A stretch of DNA of 53,726 nucleotides from Vitrella brassicaformis (Eukaryota > Sar > Vitrellaceae). The position numbers and the translations under genes are program-made. A model generated the notes under the pieces. The model did no database searches and was not told the origin of the DNA. It was given only the letters and a program-made list of their open reading frames with translations. The stretch spans positions 8,453 through 62,178 of the forward strand of contig CDMY01000401.1 of NCBI GenBank assembly GCA_001179505.1, read 5' to 3'. Below, one piece after another: positions 31,418-42,951 of this stretch (its first letter is position 1; the number at the start of each line of letters is the position of its first letter).

Positions 31418-33445
31418 TCGTCGGCCGTTCAGGTGATCCGTGAGAATCGTCAGGGCCTGGAGGCCACCCCGCCCCCCAACGGCTCCGTGCTGCCCTATGG
31501 CATGCCCCCGCCGCAGCACCAGGCCAACCCCTTCGTGACGTCCTTCTACACCAGCACGGCGACAGGCGGCACCCACCAGAGCGGCAGGACACACCGCCAC
31601 CACCACCTGCCGAGGGACAGGGAGAGAGAGAGGGTCAGCGGCGGCACCACCACCGCCCCCGTGCAGCCCCCACACGAGTTTGAGCTTCTGGTGAGAGAAA
31701 GAGACGACACGACGGCAAGGCGAGAGGGGTTCAGGCAAATGTGTGTGTGTGTCTGTGTGTGTGTGTGTGTGTGTATGCAGGAGGGTCTGTTGGCCACGTT
31801 GGACTCGGCGATTGGTGTGTTGAACTTCTGCGACATCTTCGATGCGCCGCAGCAGGATCGGGCCCTCACCCCAGCCACGTTCAACCGGCTCGCAGACACC
31901 ACATTCAAAGACATGTGAGAGCGCACACCAACCACGCACACACCCCCACTCTCACACGCCCAAACACTCCCCTGTCTGTGTGTGTGTGTGTTTAGGATCA
32001 TGCCATCAGTGCGCCCGCCGCCCCCCGCTCCCCAGGCGGCCCCCACGCAAGCACCGTATCCCTACCCGGCTGGGGGCCAGACAGGCGGCGGCCCAGACAG
32101 GAAGCGGCAGGCGACTACAGATACCGAAGGCAGGAGGGCGGATGGCCGTCGGGGTGGTGTGGACGGCAGCAGGGCGCGTGAAGGAGGTGCGGGTCCTTTG
32201 GGTGGTGTGGTGGGTGAGGGCGTAGCGGACCTGCTGCAGCAGCTGGTGCTGGAGCGGGTCGTCGACCAGAACGAGCTCAGGAACAGATGCCCGACGCTCT
32301 ACACGTACCCAGGGAGCCGTGCACTCATGTCCACTCAAACATCGTTCGTTGCACATCTCTGTCTGTCGTCTGTCCTCTATGTATGTCTGTGTTGCTGCCT
32401 GCAGTCAGCTTGACGCCGACGAGCAGGAGATCTACCTCTGTCTGGCAGCGGCCAAGGAGCACTTCGCTCGGTGGGAGAGGGAGGGCCGGCCGTCGGGCGA
32501 CACCAGCAAGATGGGCAGCCTGCAGCAGTGGGCCGGCGAGGTCAATCAAGCAGAGAGGGTCATCAAGAAACACCTCCCCAACCCCGAATTCGACATCAAG
32601 ACACTCCTGCGCAAAGCGGAGGCCGCTAAGGCTGTCAGGTGAGCAGAGAGAGAGAGAGAGAGAGTGACACCGATGAGCACATAGAGAGGCTGTGTGCAAG
32701 GATGTGTGTGTGTGTGTGTGTGTCCTCCCTCCTAAAGGCTGTTCATCACGATGGCCTGCGAGCGGGCCAAGGCACTGGACCAGCACGGCGTCACGGCGAG
32801 GCCTTCGCCGCCATCCGCACCCACCGAACCACGAGTCGAACAGATCTACAGGGCAAAGTGAGCCACCATTACCACCACACACACCGCCACCGCCACCCGT
32901 GCCTGTCTCCACCCACGCAGAGAGGACTGCTACAGCGCCATTCTCTCCCTCTTGGAGGAGCGCGTCCTCGTCCCGGGCGACCGCTGCATCTACTACCCCG
33001 ACGAACTCATGATCGACTTCGGCGCCAAAGCCAAACGCAAACCTGTCCGTATGACGGCACCGGTCGCCGACCAGCCTGCTGCTGCTGCGGCGGCGGCGGC
33101 GGCGGATACTGGGGGATGGGGGGCGTGGTTCCGCGGCACGGCTGCTGGTGGGGGGAAACGGAAGCATGAGGCCACAGGTAAGGAAAACTCGAAGGGAGCC
33201 CAATCAAGGGCGGTCGATGTGTGTGTGTGTGTGTGTGGTGTGTGTTGTGGATGCAGGTGTGTCAGTGTCTGAGGAGCGTGTTGCGTGTGTGGATCGGTGC
33301 CGCCACATGGTGCAGTACTGCCTGCGCGAGTCGGCCGACTCTCAGCTGCACGTCATGCTCTTCAAGTGGATCATCAGACAGCAGCAACATGGTGCGGTGG
33401 GTGCGCACGTGTGCCTCACCGACCGCCATCAAACCCTCTCGCTTC

Positions 33446-33486
<41 letters not shown>

Positions 33487-36083
33487 TGTGTGCGTGTGTG
33501 TGCAGGTCTGCATCTGCATGAGCTGGACTCCCCCTACCTGGCTCAGTGGCTGCTGGGACTAATGGAGCAGAGGACACAGACCCACAGGGAACGACAGCAG
33601 GGGAGACCACCCGCTGCTGCCCCTAGTGGTGGCGACACGGCCGGCGCTGCGGAGGGCGAGGCGGTGCTCAAGAGCATCCCGCCCGACGAACTCGCCAAGT
33701 ACTACAGCCGCACCGGGCTCTTCGCAGAGGCAAGTGGACTGGACAGCCTCATGGCGTGTCTGCCCGGATTCACATCACACTGATCCACTTGATGGTGTGC
33801 TCACACAGGCGTGCGCGTGCTACATGAACCTGGCCATCTCCCCCTGGCCCACACGTGACATCGAGCCCTCCTTTCTCGCCGCCGAGACGGGCGACTCATG
33901 GCCGCCACAGCATGTCAATCCCAGCGATTGGAACGTCCCCGCCCCCCATATCGACAGCACCACCACCGTCGACCAGCTTCTCGCCAATATCGATGCAGCC
34001 CACTTCCCCTCACTTGCCGACCGCGGCAAATTTGCGGTGGAGGCCAGCAGCTACTGGGAGAGGGCCAGAGAGCAGGGGCAGGCCGGCCGGGGAGGCGTGA
34101 GCGTTGTGGCGGGTGGTGGTGGTGGTGTGGGAGGCGGCGGCCTCACTGGGCAGGTGCCGCGAGTGGGGTCGTCGAAGCTGCTGAACCGGTGGGAGCGCGA
34201 CAACTGCCAGATGGCCTACAAGACGGTAAGCCAGTGGCAGGGGGCCATCCATACGGCTTGGACTCTCGTGTAATGTAACATGCTGTGTGATCGTTGGCTT
34301 TGGGTGGGGTGGATGGTTGTGTGCAGGTGATGCTGCAGAGCACCATGCTGGCGGAGATGAAGGAAAACCTCCGGGAGCTCCTCGACGACGCCAAGACGCA
34401 TCTCAACTCTGACGGCACAAGGGTGAGCCGCACCCCCCTCCCCCCCGTCCCCTCCCCCTTGTGCACTCTCTCTCTCTCTCTCTCCCTGTGTGTGTGTGTG
34501 GTATTCCTTCCAGCAGGCGTCCAGCAGCCATCGCACGGACATCCACCGCACCCTGCTCGGTGCCCACGGCGTGCAGCAGTCGCTGCGGAACGCCGCGCAC
34601 CTGCAGCTGCTGGCGTGGAACCTTGGGCTCTACTGGAGCTTGCTGCAGATGCTGCGCATAGAGCAGTGGCCAGACGACGGCCAGGAGCGGGTCGTATTCC
34701 TTGTCCGGGTGAGCTCAGCTGAGCTGAGAGGCAGGCAGGCAGGCAGCCATACAGGGAGAGAGGGAGGGGTGATTGTATGCCTGTGTTGGGGTGACCGGCT
34801 GACCTTCCTCTCTCTCTCTGTGTGTGTGTGGATGGTATGGCCAGCATCTGATGGATCAGGCCATTCGCCGGGCGCTCAAGTCGGGCAACGAAAATGTCGT
34901 CACCGAGCTCGTAAGCCCAGAGAGACAGGCGACGACTAATGCCATCCATCCCTCCATCCATCCATCCATCTGTTGTCCATGAACCACCACTTAGGTAGAG
35001 CGTCTGTGTTCCAGCTTCTCGCCCACAGCCGACTCCGCCACAGCCAGCCAGCGCGTGTGGCAGGCGGCGCTGCCAATCGTCGTGCTCAAGCTGACGGACT
35101 ACGCCTATTCGGCGCGCACGAGCGTCGGGGGGCCGTATTGGTGGTGGTGGCCGGTGCGCGTGCTGTGGGGGCCACAGGCCAACCAGTCGGTCAACGAGCT
35201 GTGCGCTGAGGGGCTGCCGACTTTCAGATTTCCTCACCTGACCGTCTGCCATGCACTCAGAAATGTGAGCCAGTGCATGGGCAGGAGACGAACACGAGAC
35301 CGATGCATGTGTCTGTGTATGTTTGTGTGTGGATGGTTGCAGGACATGGTGAGGGGCGAGATCAGGAAGCTGACCAACCCTGACGGCAGGACGGCCTACG
35401 ACTACCCCGCCCTCCTGCGATTCCACGTGCTCAAGCACCTCCTGGACATCATCACCAAGGCACTCGAGCGGAGCCGCGTGCTGGCCGTCCACCACCGTCC
35501 GGGCGACACCCAGCGGTTCGTCAACGACATCAACGCGGCGCATACGGAGATCAAGGACCTGTGCGACAGCCGCCCCAACCTGCAAAACATCGCCCATTCC
35601 ATCATCGACCACCAGGCCCTCCCGACGCTGCTGCGGCAGGTGGGCGAGCTGGCGCGTGAGGCCAACCGCGGCCGCATCAACCAGCCCAGCAGCCACTACT
35701 ACCAGCCACACATCCCTCCTCGCGTGAGCGTGCCGCCTCCGTCCTCCGGGGTCTCGTCTTCCCCTCGGTCCCATCTACCCGTCGGTGCCGGGCTGGGAAT
35801 GGCGGCCCCCAGCTATGCTCAGCAGCGAGATACCAGTGTGTCGCGTGCGCCCTTTGGCCGTCAACCCCAGGCCCCTGGACCATCACCGCCAGGAGCAGCA
35901 GCTGCTGCGGCTGCTGCTGCGGCTGGAGGGGGCGGTTTGGGGATGGGGCGTGATAGCTACGACCGCTCAGAGCCGCCGACTCTGCGGCCACCGGTTCCGG
36001 CGAGTGGTTATGGCGGGCCTGGTCGGGCGAGTATGCGCCCGGAGGAGTCGGTTTCTTGGAGGGTGGGGCACGCCTATCGGTAG
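27143..36083 (+). CDS. NUP155: Nucleoporin NUP155/Nup170 (inner ring)
   Basis: Large scaffold of the nuclear pore inner ring, linking membrane and core. The N-terminal part is a beta-propeller: RFWNYTGL, VLAADLVRPKASFQRQW, ILVAATAHWLTFHHLRV, ASGRIFVGG, RGHVYECDYER and MAVDEARGLLYVLTADSWIRVFHI match Nup155 blade by blade. A low-complexity insert with Ala, Gln and Pro runs and SLFGQQGPSPF follows (about 29300-29530). The C-terminal helical stack contains RNRCPTLY, LDADEQEIYLCLAAAKEHF, FITMACERAKALDQHG, VMLFKWIIRQQQHG, DELAKYYSRTGLFAEA and ACACYMNLAISPWP, the last three diagnostic for the family. About 28 exons join in phase. A disordered Ala/Pro/Gly tail of about 150 residues ends at 36083. It is longer than usual because of the inserts. 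Confidence 0.9.
33444..33505 (+). repeat. CT run then TG run before a 3' splice site
   Basis: CT repeats pass into TG repeats and end at the CAG acceptor before the exon LHLHELDSPYLAQW of NUP155. Confidence 0.9.
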
Positions 36084-37390
36084 GCAGACCAGATCAGGTG
36101 TGTGAATGAATCTGAACGTTCGTGTGCCGACCGACCGACCTTACACACCCTCCCTCTCTTCATGACTTCGTGTCTGTCGTTGGCTGGCAATATACGATTA
36201 GTTTACAGCTCGGTGTTATGCATGTCAGTCGTCCATGGCACGCCACACGGCACACGCAGCAACAAATGCACCACCCGTTCGTTCTCATGCACTCAGTAGC
36301 CATGCCATCAGGCAGGCAGTGGTGTCCTGCCATGTGTGGGGCACACACACGCGCACACAAACAGAGAGAGAGAGAGAGAGGCACGGCACGCACTACACAC
36401 AGGTCGTCCACCCTCTCTGTCTCTCTGACGAGAAGGCCATCACACATACAAGTACACTCGTCCACTCACTGCACACGGTCGATCGGTCAGCTCGTGAGCC
36501 ACCTGGGTCTCTGCTCACTCGCACCCAGCCAGCCATCGACGCTCACACACACAGACACACACAGAGAGGAAGACAAGACAAGACAGACATCCGCACTCAC
36601 ACGCACACCAGGCTAACCACAAATCCACACACAAACACACACACACTCAGACACGTTTGAACGTGCAGCATACTCTCTCTCTCTCTCTCTGTTGCGTCCT
36701 CTGCGTCCTTTCTGTCCGCCCACCATCCACCCTACACATGCCATCCATCAGCCATTCGACGACGCCACACAGACAGACACAAACACAGCCATGGGTGGAG
36801 GGTGGAGGAAGGGATGCCAAAACGGTACGGACATCACACACAATGACAAACGTACGCAACAACAAAACGGGAGAGAGGGAGAGAGGGACACGGAGGGAGG
36901 CAAGGCATAGCTAGCACGGCACGGCACGGCACGGCAGCCAACCGATAAACTATGTGCCAGCCTGGGCAAGGAGCATTCGTTACACAAGACTGACAGACAG
37001 ACAGAGAGGTCATGACCACCCCACCTGGCAAACAAAAAACACCACTCACGATCGAAGACCGCCTCTTCTTCAGCCATGCGACTAACCACTCCCCCTCTCG
37101 TCTCGTCCCCTCTGCCCCTCCCTCTCCCGGCTCCCCACCCACCCACCCACCCACCCATCCGAGTGGGTCGCCTCGCCCAGCGTATGAATGCTCGCACGTA
37201 GTGAGTGGTACATACAATACAGACAGACAGGGCACTAATACACACTCACACTTAAATTAAGCCTCCCTCCCTCGCTCCATTCATCGCTCTCCCTTGATTG
37301 ATGCACAAACAAACATACACACATACAAACCAGCAACCCTCCACCTCTTCCCGCCTCGAGGCCCACGATGAATGGGGTCGTCATGTCTTC
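36084..37390. other. Large convergent intergenic region
   Basis: 1.3 kb between the ends of NUP155 and the next minus gene. It is rich in CA, GA and CAGA runs and has four CACGG units at 36915-36936. Open frames here consist of repeat-derived residues; I see no gene. Confidence 0.6.
36915..36936 (+). repeat. CACGG pentanucleotide repeat
   Basis: Four consecutive CACGG units in the intergenic region. Confidence 0.9.
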
Positions 37391-38902
37391 TCACCCGCGG
37401 CGTCTCTCCCTCTCCCTCTCCGTGCGAATCTTGTCCCGCACGACATTGGCCAAATCGCTAATCGACGAACTCCTTAACGCCAAGTCGCTAAGCGCCGCAC
37501 CCCGGCTGCCGTCGCCCCACAGCTCCATCAGACGCTTATAATCCTCCTCGCTGAGATGCGACTCCAGGCGCTTCAGCTTGTCAAACACGGACGAGGACAT
37601 CATGGCCATCGGGAGCACCGCCAGCTCATCTGCAGCGATGGTCGCGGCGGCATCCTTGGCTCGCTGTGGCGATGCTGACAGGGGTGGTGGTGGTGTGGAC
37701 CGATTGGACGCGGCGTCGGCTGATGATGTGTTCAGAGGGGTGCTCGTGGTGGGATGGACCACGCCAGTGACGCATGGCGATCGCTTCTCCTCAGGGATGG
37801 TCGGGAGGCCCTTGCTGCCGCCCTGCTGATGACCTTCCCCCCTCCCTTTGTCAGCGCTGTCCCCACTGCCGCCGTCATTAGCCGACTGCGGCGAGAAGGG
37901 CACAGATGGCTTCGGCGAGGGTTGCTTGGGGCGACTCGCTGGAGGGTCGCGTGCTGGCAGCTGACGGAGGGCCTTCTGCAGCTGGAGCACGAAGTCCTCC
38001 TTGGCTGGCTTCACAGGGAGGTGCTGCGAGGCGACGGCAGCACGGTCGCGCCAGACGTGGATGTACCCAGGCTCTGTGACACACACACACACACACACAC
38101 AAACCAAAGTGCAATAAAGGTGTTGTCTTCTGCGTGCGGTGTGCGGTTCGGTGCGTGGTACCTCCAGGTTTGGGCGTGTTGGTCTCCTGCTGCTGCTTGA
38201 GAGCCTGAAGCGCCTGCTGATAGCCTGACACACACACATGACACACCCGACAGTTCTATCGAACGGTGAGGCACCTTTCCCATGTGTGTGGCTTGGTCGC
38301 TTACGGCTGCAGAGGTACTGCCTGCCCTTCTTGACGCTAAAGGACCCCTCCCTCTCCCTCCGGCCCCTCCCATGCTGCTGCACGCCACCCTCGCCACCGC
38401 CACCCACACCCACACCCTCACTCGTCGTCGCAGCAGCAGCTGCACCGGCACCAACACCCGCAGTCGCGTTATACGTCGTCACACCGCCACTCGATGCCGA
38501 CTGCCCCCCGCCGCCTCCCTCTCTCCCCTCTCTTCTCGGCGGGCCGGAGTTGGGCGTCTTGAAGTACTGAATGGGCGCGAAGTCGCCTCGCTGCTGCGGC
38601 AACCCGTTGTGCATCATCCCGTAGGCCCTGAGGCTGAGGCTTCGGGTGAGGGCCACGTCAGACCCGCCCATCCGCCGTGGGCTCTCGCTGAGCAGCATGT
38701 TGACGTCAAAGGGGGTTGAGGCCGCCTGGACGAAGGGAGGTGTTGTCTGCCGGTTGGCCGCGAGCATCGGGCTGTGGCTGTGGCTGTGGCTATGGGTGTA
38801 GGTGTGTGTAGCGTGTGAGGGTGAGCCTGAGGCAGCAGTGTGGTCCCGGCGGGAGGAGTGGGTGTAGCTGGTGGCCGGGTGCGCTGGCAGGTAGGTCGCC
38901 AT
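37391..38902 (-). CDS. Uncharacterised disordered protein
   Basis: The ATG at 38902 gives MATYLPAHPATSYTHSS. The protein is Ser/Gly/Pro-rich with a Thr-His/Ser-His run (from HTYTHSHSHSHS), an Ala/Gly stretch and several basic patches. Two introns join in phase: SVKKGRQYLCSR to GYQQALQALKQQQ, and TNTPKPG to EPGYIHVWRDRA. The C-terminal part has the only structured-looking region, VFDKLKRLESHLSEEDYKRLMELWG, then SSISDLANVVRDKIRTERERERRR, a likely helix ending in a basic tail. No family is recognised. It is head-to-head with the next gene. Confidence 0.6.
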   Translation of the reverse strand: MATYLPAHPATSYTHSSRRDHTAASGSPSHATHTYTHSHSHSHSPMLAANRQTTPPFVQAASTPFDVNMLLSESPRRMGGSDVALTRSLSLRAYGMMHNGLPQQRGDFAPIQYFKTPNSGPPRREGREGGGGGQSASSGGVTTYNATAGVGAGAAAAATTSEGVGVGGGGEGGVQQHGRGRREREGSFSVKKGRQYLCSRKRPSHTHGKGASPFDRTVGCVMCVCQAISRRFRLSSSSRRPTRPNLEVPRTEPHTARRRQHLYCTLVCVCVCVCVTEPGYIHVWRDRAAVASQHLPVKPAKEDFVLQLQKALRQLPARDPPASRPKQPSPKPSVPFSPQSANDGGSGDSADKGRGEGHQQGGSKGLPTIPEEKRSPCVTGVVHPTTSTPLNTSSADAASNRSTPPPPLSASPQRAKDAAATIAADELAVLPMAMMSSSVFDKLKRLESHLSEEDYKRLMELWGDGSRGAALSDLALRSSSISDLANVVRDKIRTERERERRRG

Positions 38903-39374
38903 CAACCACTGGCAGTCACTCAATCAGTGTGAGTCAACGGAACCAGAGAGAGATGAGAGAGCCGTCGCTCACTCAGTCACTCACTGGGCCACGCCGCGAC
39001 CAGCAGACGCGCGAATGCGCTCCTCATATGACCTGACTGACAGGAACAGCACAGGCAGGAACTGTGGGAGCCAAATGTCACGATGAGTGCTTCTGTGCTG
39101 TGCTTCACACAGGAAGTGTTTGTCACAATCATTTCCGAAACAGAACCCACCCACCTGTGCGAGTCAGTCGAGTGACGTCCCTGTGCACCTCCGCGCCTCT
39201 TTGCCTCCCCATTCTGGTGCGAGCTTTTTCTCGCCGTGGAACTGATTAGACTACAGAAGCGACGAGGAAAGAGAAGAAGGATGAAGGAATAGCTTTGTTG
39301 TCGATAGTGCGTCTGTTTGGAGCCTCCCCCTCATTGTGAAAGGGTCCAGACTGTGACAGAGGCGCCCGTCGGTG
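38903..39374. other. Divergent promoter interval
   Basis: 472 bp between two head-to-head start codons. It contains GCGAGCTT at 39219-39226 followed by TTTCTCGCC. No other feature is recognised. Confidence 0.5.
39219..39234. promoter_or_regulatory. GCGAGCTT motif in divergent interval
   Basis: GCGAGCTT followed by TTTCTCGC, about 140-155 nt upstream of the plus-strand start. Same octamer as at 9370, 13868 and 49044. Function inferred. Confidence 0.3.
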
Positions 39375-41400
39375 ATGATGCCAGCTCACACGTACGCCTT
39401 CACCGTCCGCCACCACGCCGACCCCAATCTCAAGATGGAGGTCAGGGAGGAGTGCGTCAGGCGATACGAGTACTTCCAGCCGCTCCTTCGCGGCGACTTC
39501 AACGAGGCCCGCTCTCGAGAGGTAGGTGCGTCAGTCAGCACGCAAAGGAGAGGGAGGAGCTAGCCGCACACAGACAGACGCGCAGGCAGGCGATGTGTTG
39601 GCGTATGTCAGATTGGGTTTGAGGAGGAGCAGATCCCGTTGTCGATAATGGACATTGTGTTCCAGGACCCCATGGACCTCATATCGCAGCTCACACAAGA
39701 CAACTTCATCAAAACACTCAAGGCACTCGGTCAGACAGACAGACAGACAGACAGACAGACGGCCATCAGACGCCGGCCGCAAAGGCACTAGAGAAGGTCC
39801 TTGTGACGCTCTGCTCTGTGTGTGTGTGCGCGTGTGTGGGTGTGGGTGTGTTGATGGTGCAGATTTCTTGTGCCTCCGGTGTGACCGGTCGTGGAGTCAG
39901 ATAGCCGAGCGATGCGCCAACTTCGTCTCAGAGGTGCGGCCCCTCACCCACCACAGAACACAGCACTACAGAACACAACACAACACGGCACCCTGCACAC
40001 AATGGCATTGATTGCCTCTGTTGTGTGGTGCAGGAGTCGAACTGTCGCGAGTACCTGTACCTGTGTCTGGAGGCGCCTGCGGTGCTGGCGTGCGTCAACT
40101 ACTCCAAGTTCCGCACGTCGGTGGCCAAGGCCTGCGTCGAATGCCCCGAGGCGCTGGGGCTGCTCATGCGCAAGGACAGGGAGAGACCGTACGTACTCAA
40201 GATCGTCCACAAGATGTGCGAGCTCATCGAGAGAGGGTGGAAGGGATTCGACACGGTCACTGGTACCAACGCGCAGCCGACACACACACGGAGAGAGGGG
40301 GAGAGAGGGAGGGAGGGAGGGAGGGCTGGTGTGTATGGTGTGGTGTGGTGTGTTGGATGTTTGTGTGCAGGTGAGAGGTTCTTCTGCGCGTTGTTCAGCA
40401 ACCCGTCGTCTCAGTCGGGTGCGGCGGCCCAGAGTCTCGTCGGCGCACTCACGGCCATCTGGCGGCAATCACAATACCACCTACCCAACGTGAGACAGAT
40501 GCACACACACACACACACACACACATGGAGACGCACATCAACCACACGTATGTGTGTGAATGTGTTTGTGTGTGTGGTGTGGGTGTAGACCCATATCTTC
40601 AACCCCAACCCGTTCGAGACGAAAGGCGCTGAGATCCCCAACTCGTTCGTCCCCGGCCTCAAGCTCAAGTTCTTCGCATCAGCCGAATCAGGTATGCTCA
40701 CACGCCCACCACACCACACCACACCACGCCACACCACACGTGTGTGTCGGCTGTTCACCCACCCTTGTGTGTCTGTGTGTGTGTGGTGGGATGCGTGTGT
40801 GATTTGTTTGTTGTGGTGTGCAGGCAAGGCGGCCGAGACGGGTTTCAAGTTCAAGGAGTACGAGGCCGAGTACAAGGGCTTCGACCGCTGCAACCTGCCC
40901 GCACTCAAGGACGTCAAGGTCTTCGGCTTCCACATGACGCAGGCGCCCAACGACACCACACTCAGGTGTATCTGTGCCAACGCATCGCTCAGATACGACA
41001 CTGCCGAGGTATGTCTGTCTGTATGTCTGTCACACCACACAAGGGGGCAGAGGGTCGGGGGAAGGGGGAGAGGATGATGCGAGCCTTTGTGTGTGTGTGT
41101 GTGTGTGGTTGGTGTCGGTGTTGTGCAGGCCAAGGACGTTCAGCTGGTGGATTGCCGGACCAAGTACGAGGACATCTCGCTGGGCTTCAGCCCGCGGACC
41201 TCTCAGTTCTACTTCTACGCGTCGGTGGGCAGCCGGATGCAGGGGCCCGAGTGCGAGAAGATCAAGCTGGCCGACATGAAGATCAAGCTCGAGATCAACC
41301 TCTTCCCACTAAGAACACTCTCACTCTACCTCATTCGACGAGTGAGCGTGTGGGCCCCACCGACACACACACAGGGAGGCGGCCTGTGAGCGCTTGTGCG

Positions 41401-41432
<32 letters not shown>

Positions 41433-42045
41433 GCAGGTAGTGGGCGGTTCGGCGCACGACTCGCACATCCTACAGGCGTTTTCTGCGGCGCTGTCACCGA
41501 CCCAGCTGGCGGTCCACGCCCACGGCATTTTCGACTACTTGGTGAGCCAGGGGGAGCGCTGCCGCTCCCCACTGATTCTCATGAACAGCTGGTTCTCACA
41601 GTGCCACGAGCAGGTACGCATCGCATCGCACCAGATCAGCCATCAGCCAACACGCGCACACACACACATGGACGGCGTGTGGCGGTGTGTGTGCAGGTGA
41701 GTGCGTGGCACGCGAGCCGTTTGATTGAGAGTATGTACGACACCAACAACGGCAAGGATGTCGTGTGGCGCAATGCCGACGACACCATACGCTTCCTGCG
41801 AGACTCCAAACGATGGTAAATGCGCCACCCACCCCACACCCCACCCTCCGCCGTGACCATCGCACTCAACTCGATGCATCAGGTTGCCATCCGAGCAGTT
41901 CAAGGAGATCACCACCAAGTTCTACCGTGACGTCGACGGCAACAGCGAGAGGGTGCGCAGCTCGCTCATTGCGGGAATCAAGCGGTTCGTGGCCGAGGAG
42001 GAGCCGGCGGTGCGCAACGTCAGGCCGCGGTATAGCTGGAGCTAG
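39375..42045 (+). CDS. Uncharacterised multi-exon protein, about 580 residues
   Basis: The start is at 39375 or 39378 (MPAHTYAFTVRHHADPN). About eleven exons join in phase, including GFEEEQIPLSIMDIVFQDPMD, SNCREYLYLCLEAPAVLACVN, RERPYVLKIVHKMCELIERGW, FNPNPFETKGAEIPNSFVPG, AKDVQLVDCRTKYEDISLGF and SPLILMNSWFSQCHEQ. Composition is that of a globular, soluble protein with no signal peptide, membrane segment or low-complexity part, so it is likely a conserved enzyme or structural protein. I do not recognise the family. Many introns end in TG repeats. The protein ends VRPRYSWS at 42045. Confidence 0.7.
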
Positions 42046-42951
42046 CTGCAGCCGATGCGATGCGTGCGGCCGTTCGTTCGTTCGTTCGTTCGTGGGTGGG
42101 TGTGTACAATCATCCTACGCTTGATGGGATGGTGGACGTGTGTGTGTGGCGTGGGTGCGGTGCAACGAGATTCGTCCCATGCTCATCCATCCATCCATTC
42201 ATTCTGTTTTGTCGGCGTGCGGCCGACAGACAGACAGACCGACCGGTAGATGGTTAACCTTGCCCTGCCTGAGCGTGCCTTACCTTTCTCCCAACTCTCT
42301 TTGTTGAGTGTGAGTGGCTGCGTGTGAGGGGTGGGTGGGGGATGGTGGAGGTGTGTTGCGCCTTGGCCACAGGCAGGGGTGCTGACCTACCTGCCTTTCC
42401 AATCCTCCCTCTCAGACCAGACACACCTGTGTGTGGGGATCCAATCGTCGATCTTGTGTGGTGGGGTGCGTGTGTTTATGAACTCCGCCTGACACGTGCC
42501 CCGTCGCCTGTGAGAGTGCGGGCGGCGGCCGACGTGCCTGGCGGAGGGGCTGAACACCGCACCGCACCACACCAGACAGGCGGTTGGTTATTATGTATAC
42601 CAGTTTTGCCGCCTGCCTGACTTGATGGCCGGCCGGTCAGTCTGGGTGTGTACCGGACTCTGCGTGCCGGACAACCTTCCCTCGATTGTATGAATGCGTG
42701 TGTTGTGAGAAATTGACAAATAGAAGACGCCTTACAGGTGTGGCCAGTGTTCGCGACGCCGGCCCCAATTCTTTGTCCCCATTGCAACCGCGATCGCCAA
42801 AAAAGTGTCCCTTCTCTCCCTTTCTCCGCATGCCAGACATCCGCATTGCCATTGGATGGGAATTTCCCTCCTCCCCTTCAGCCCCGTCACCCCCCCACTC
42901 TCGATGCTGCGGCCCCCACCACTCCACACCACGGGGCAGCGCGTATTCAAC
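42046..42951. other. Tandem intergenic region
   Basis: 0.9 kb between two plus-strand genes. It contains GTTC repeats (about 42072-42092), a CAGA run near 42226-42240 and GCGATCGCC at 42791-42799, 153 nt before the next start. No gene seen. Confidence 0.5.

Noticed and set aside
34143-35774. 543-residue open frame on the minus strand
   Set aside because: It is antisense to several NUP155 exons and crosses their introns, with repeat-derived residues where the TG tracts are. GC-rich coding DNA keeps antisense frames open.
36084-37390. Several short frames between NUP155 and the next gene
   Set aside because: All are built from CA, GA and CAGA repeat residues (Thr-His, Arg-Glu runs).
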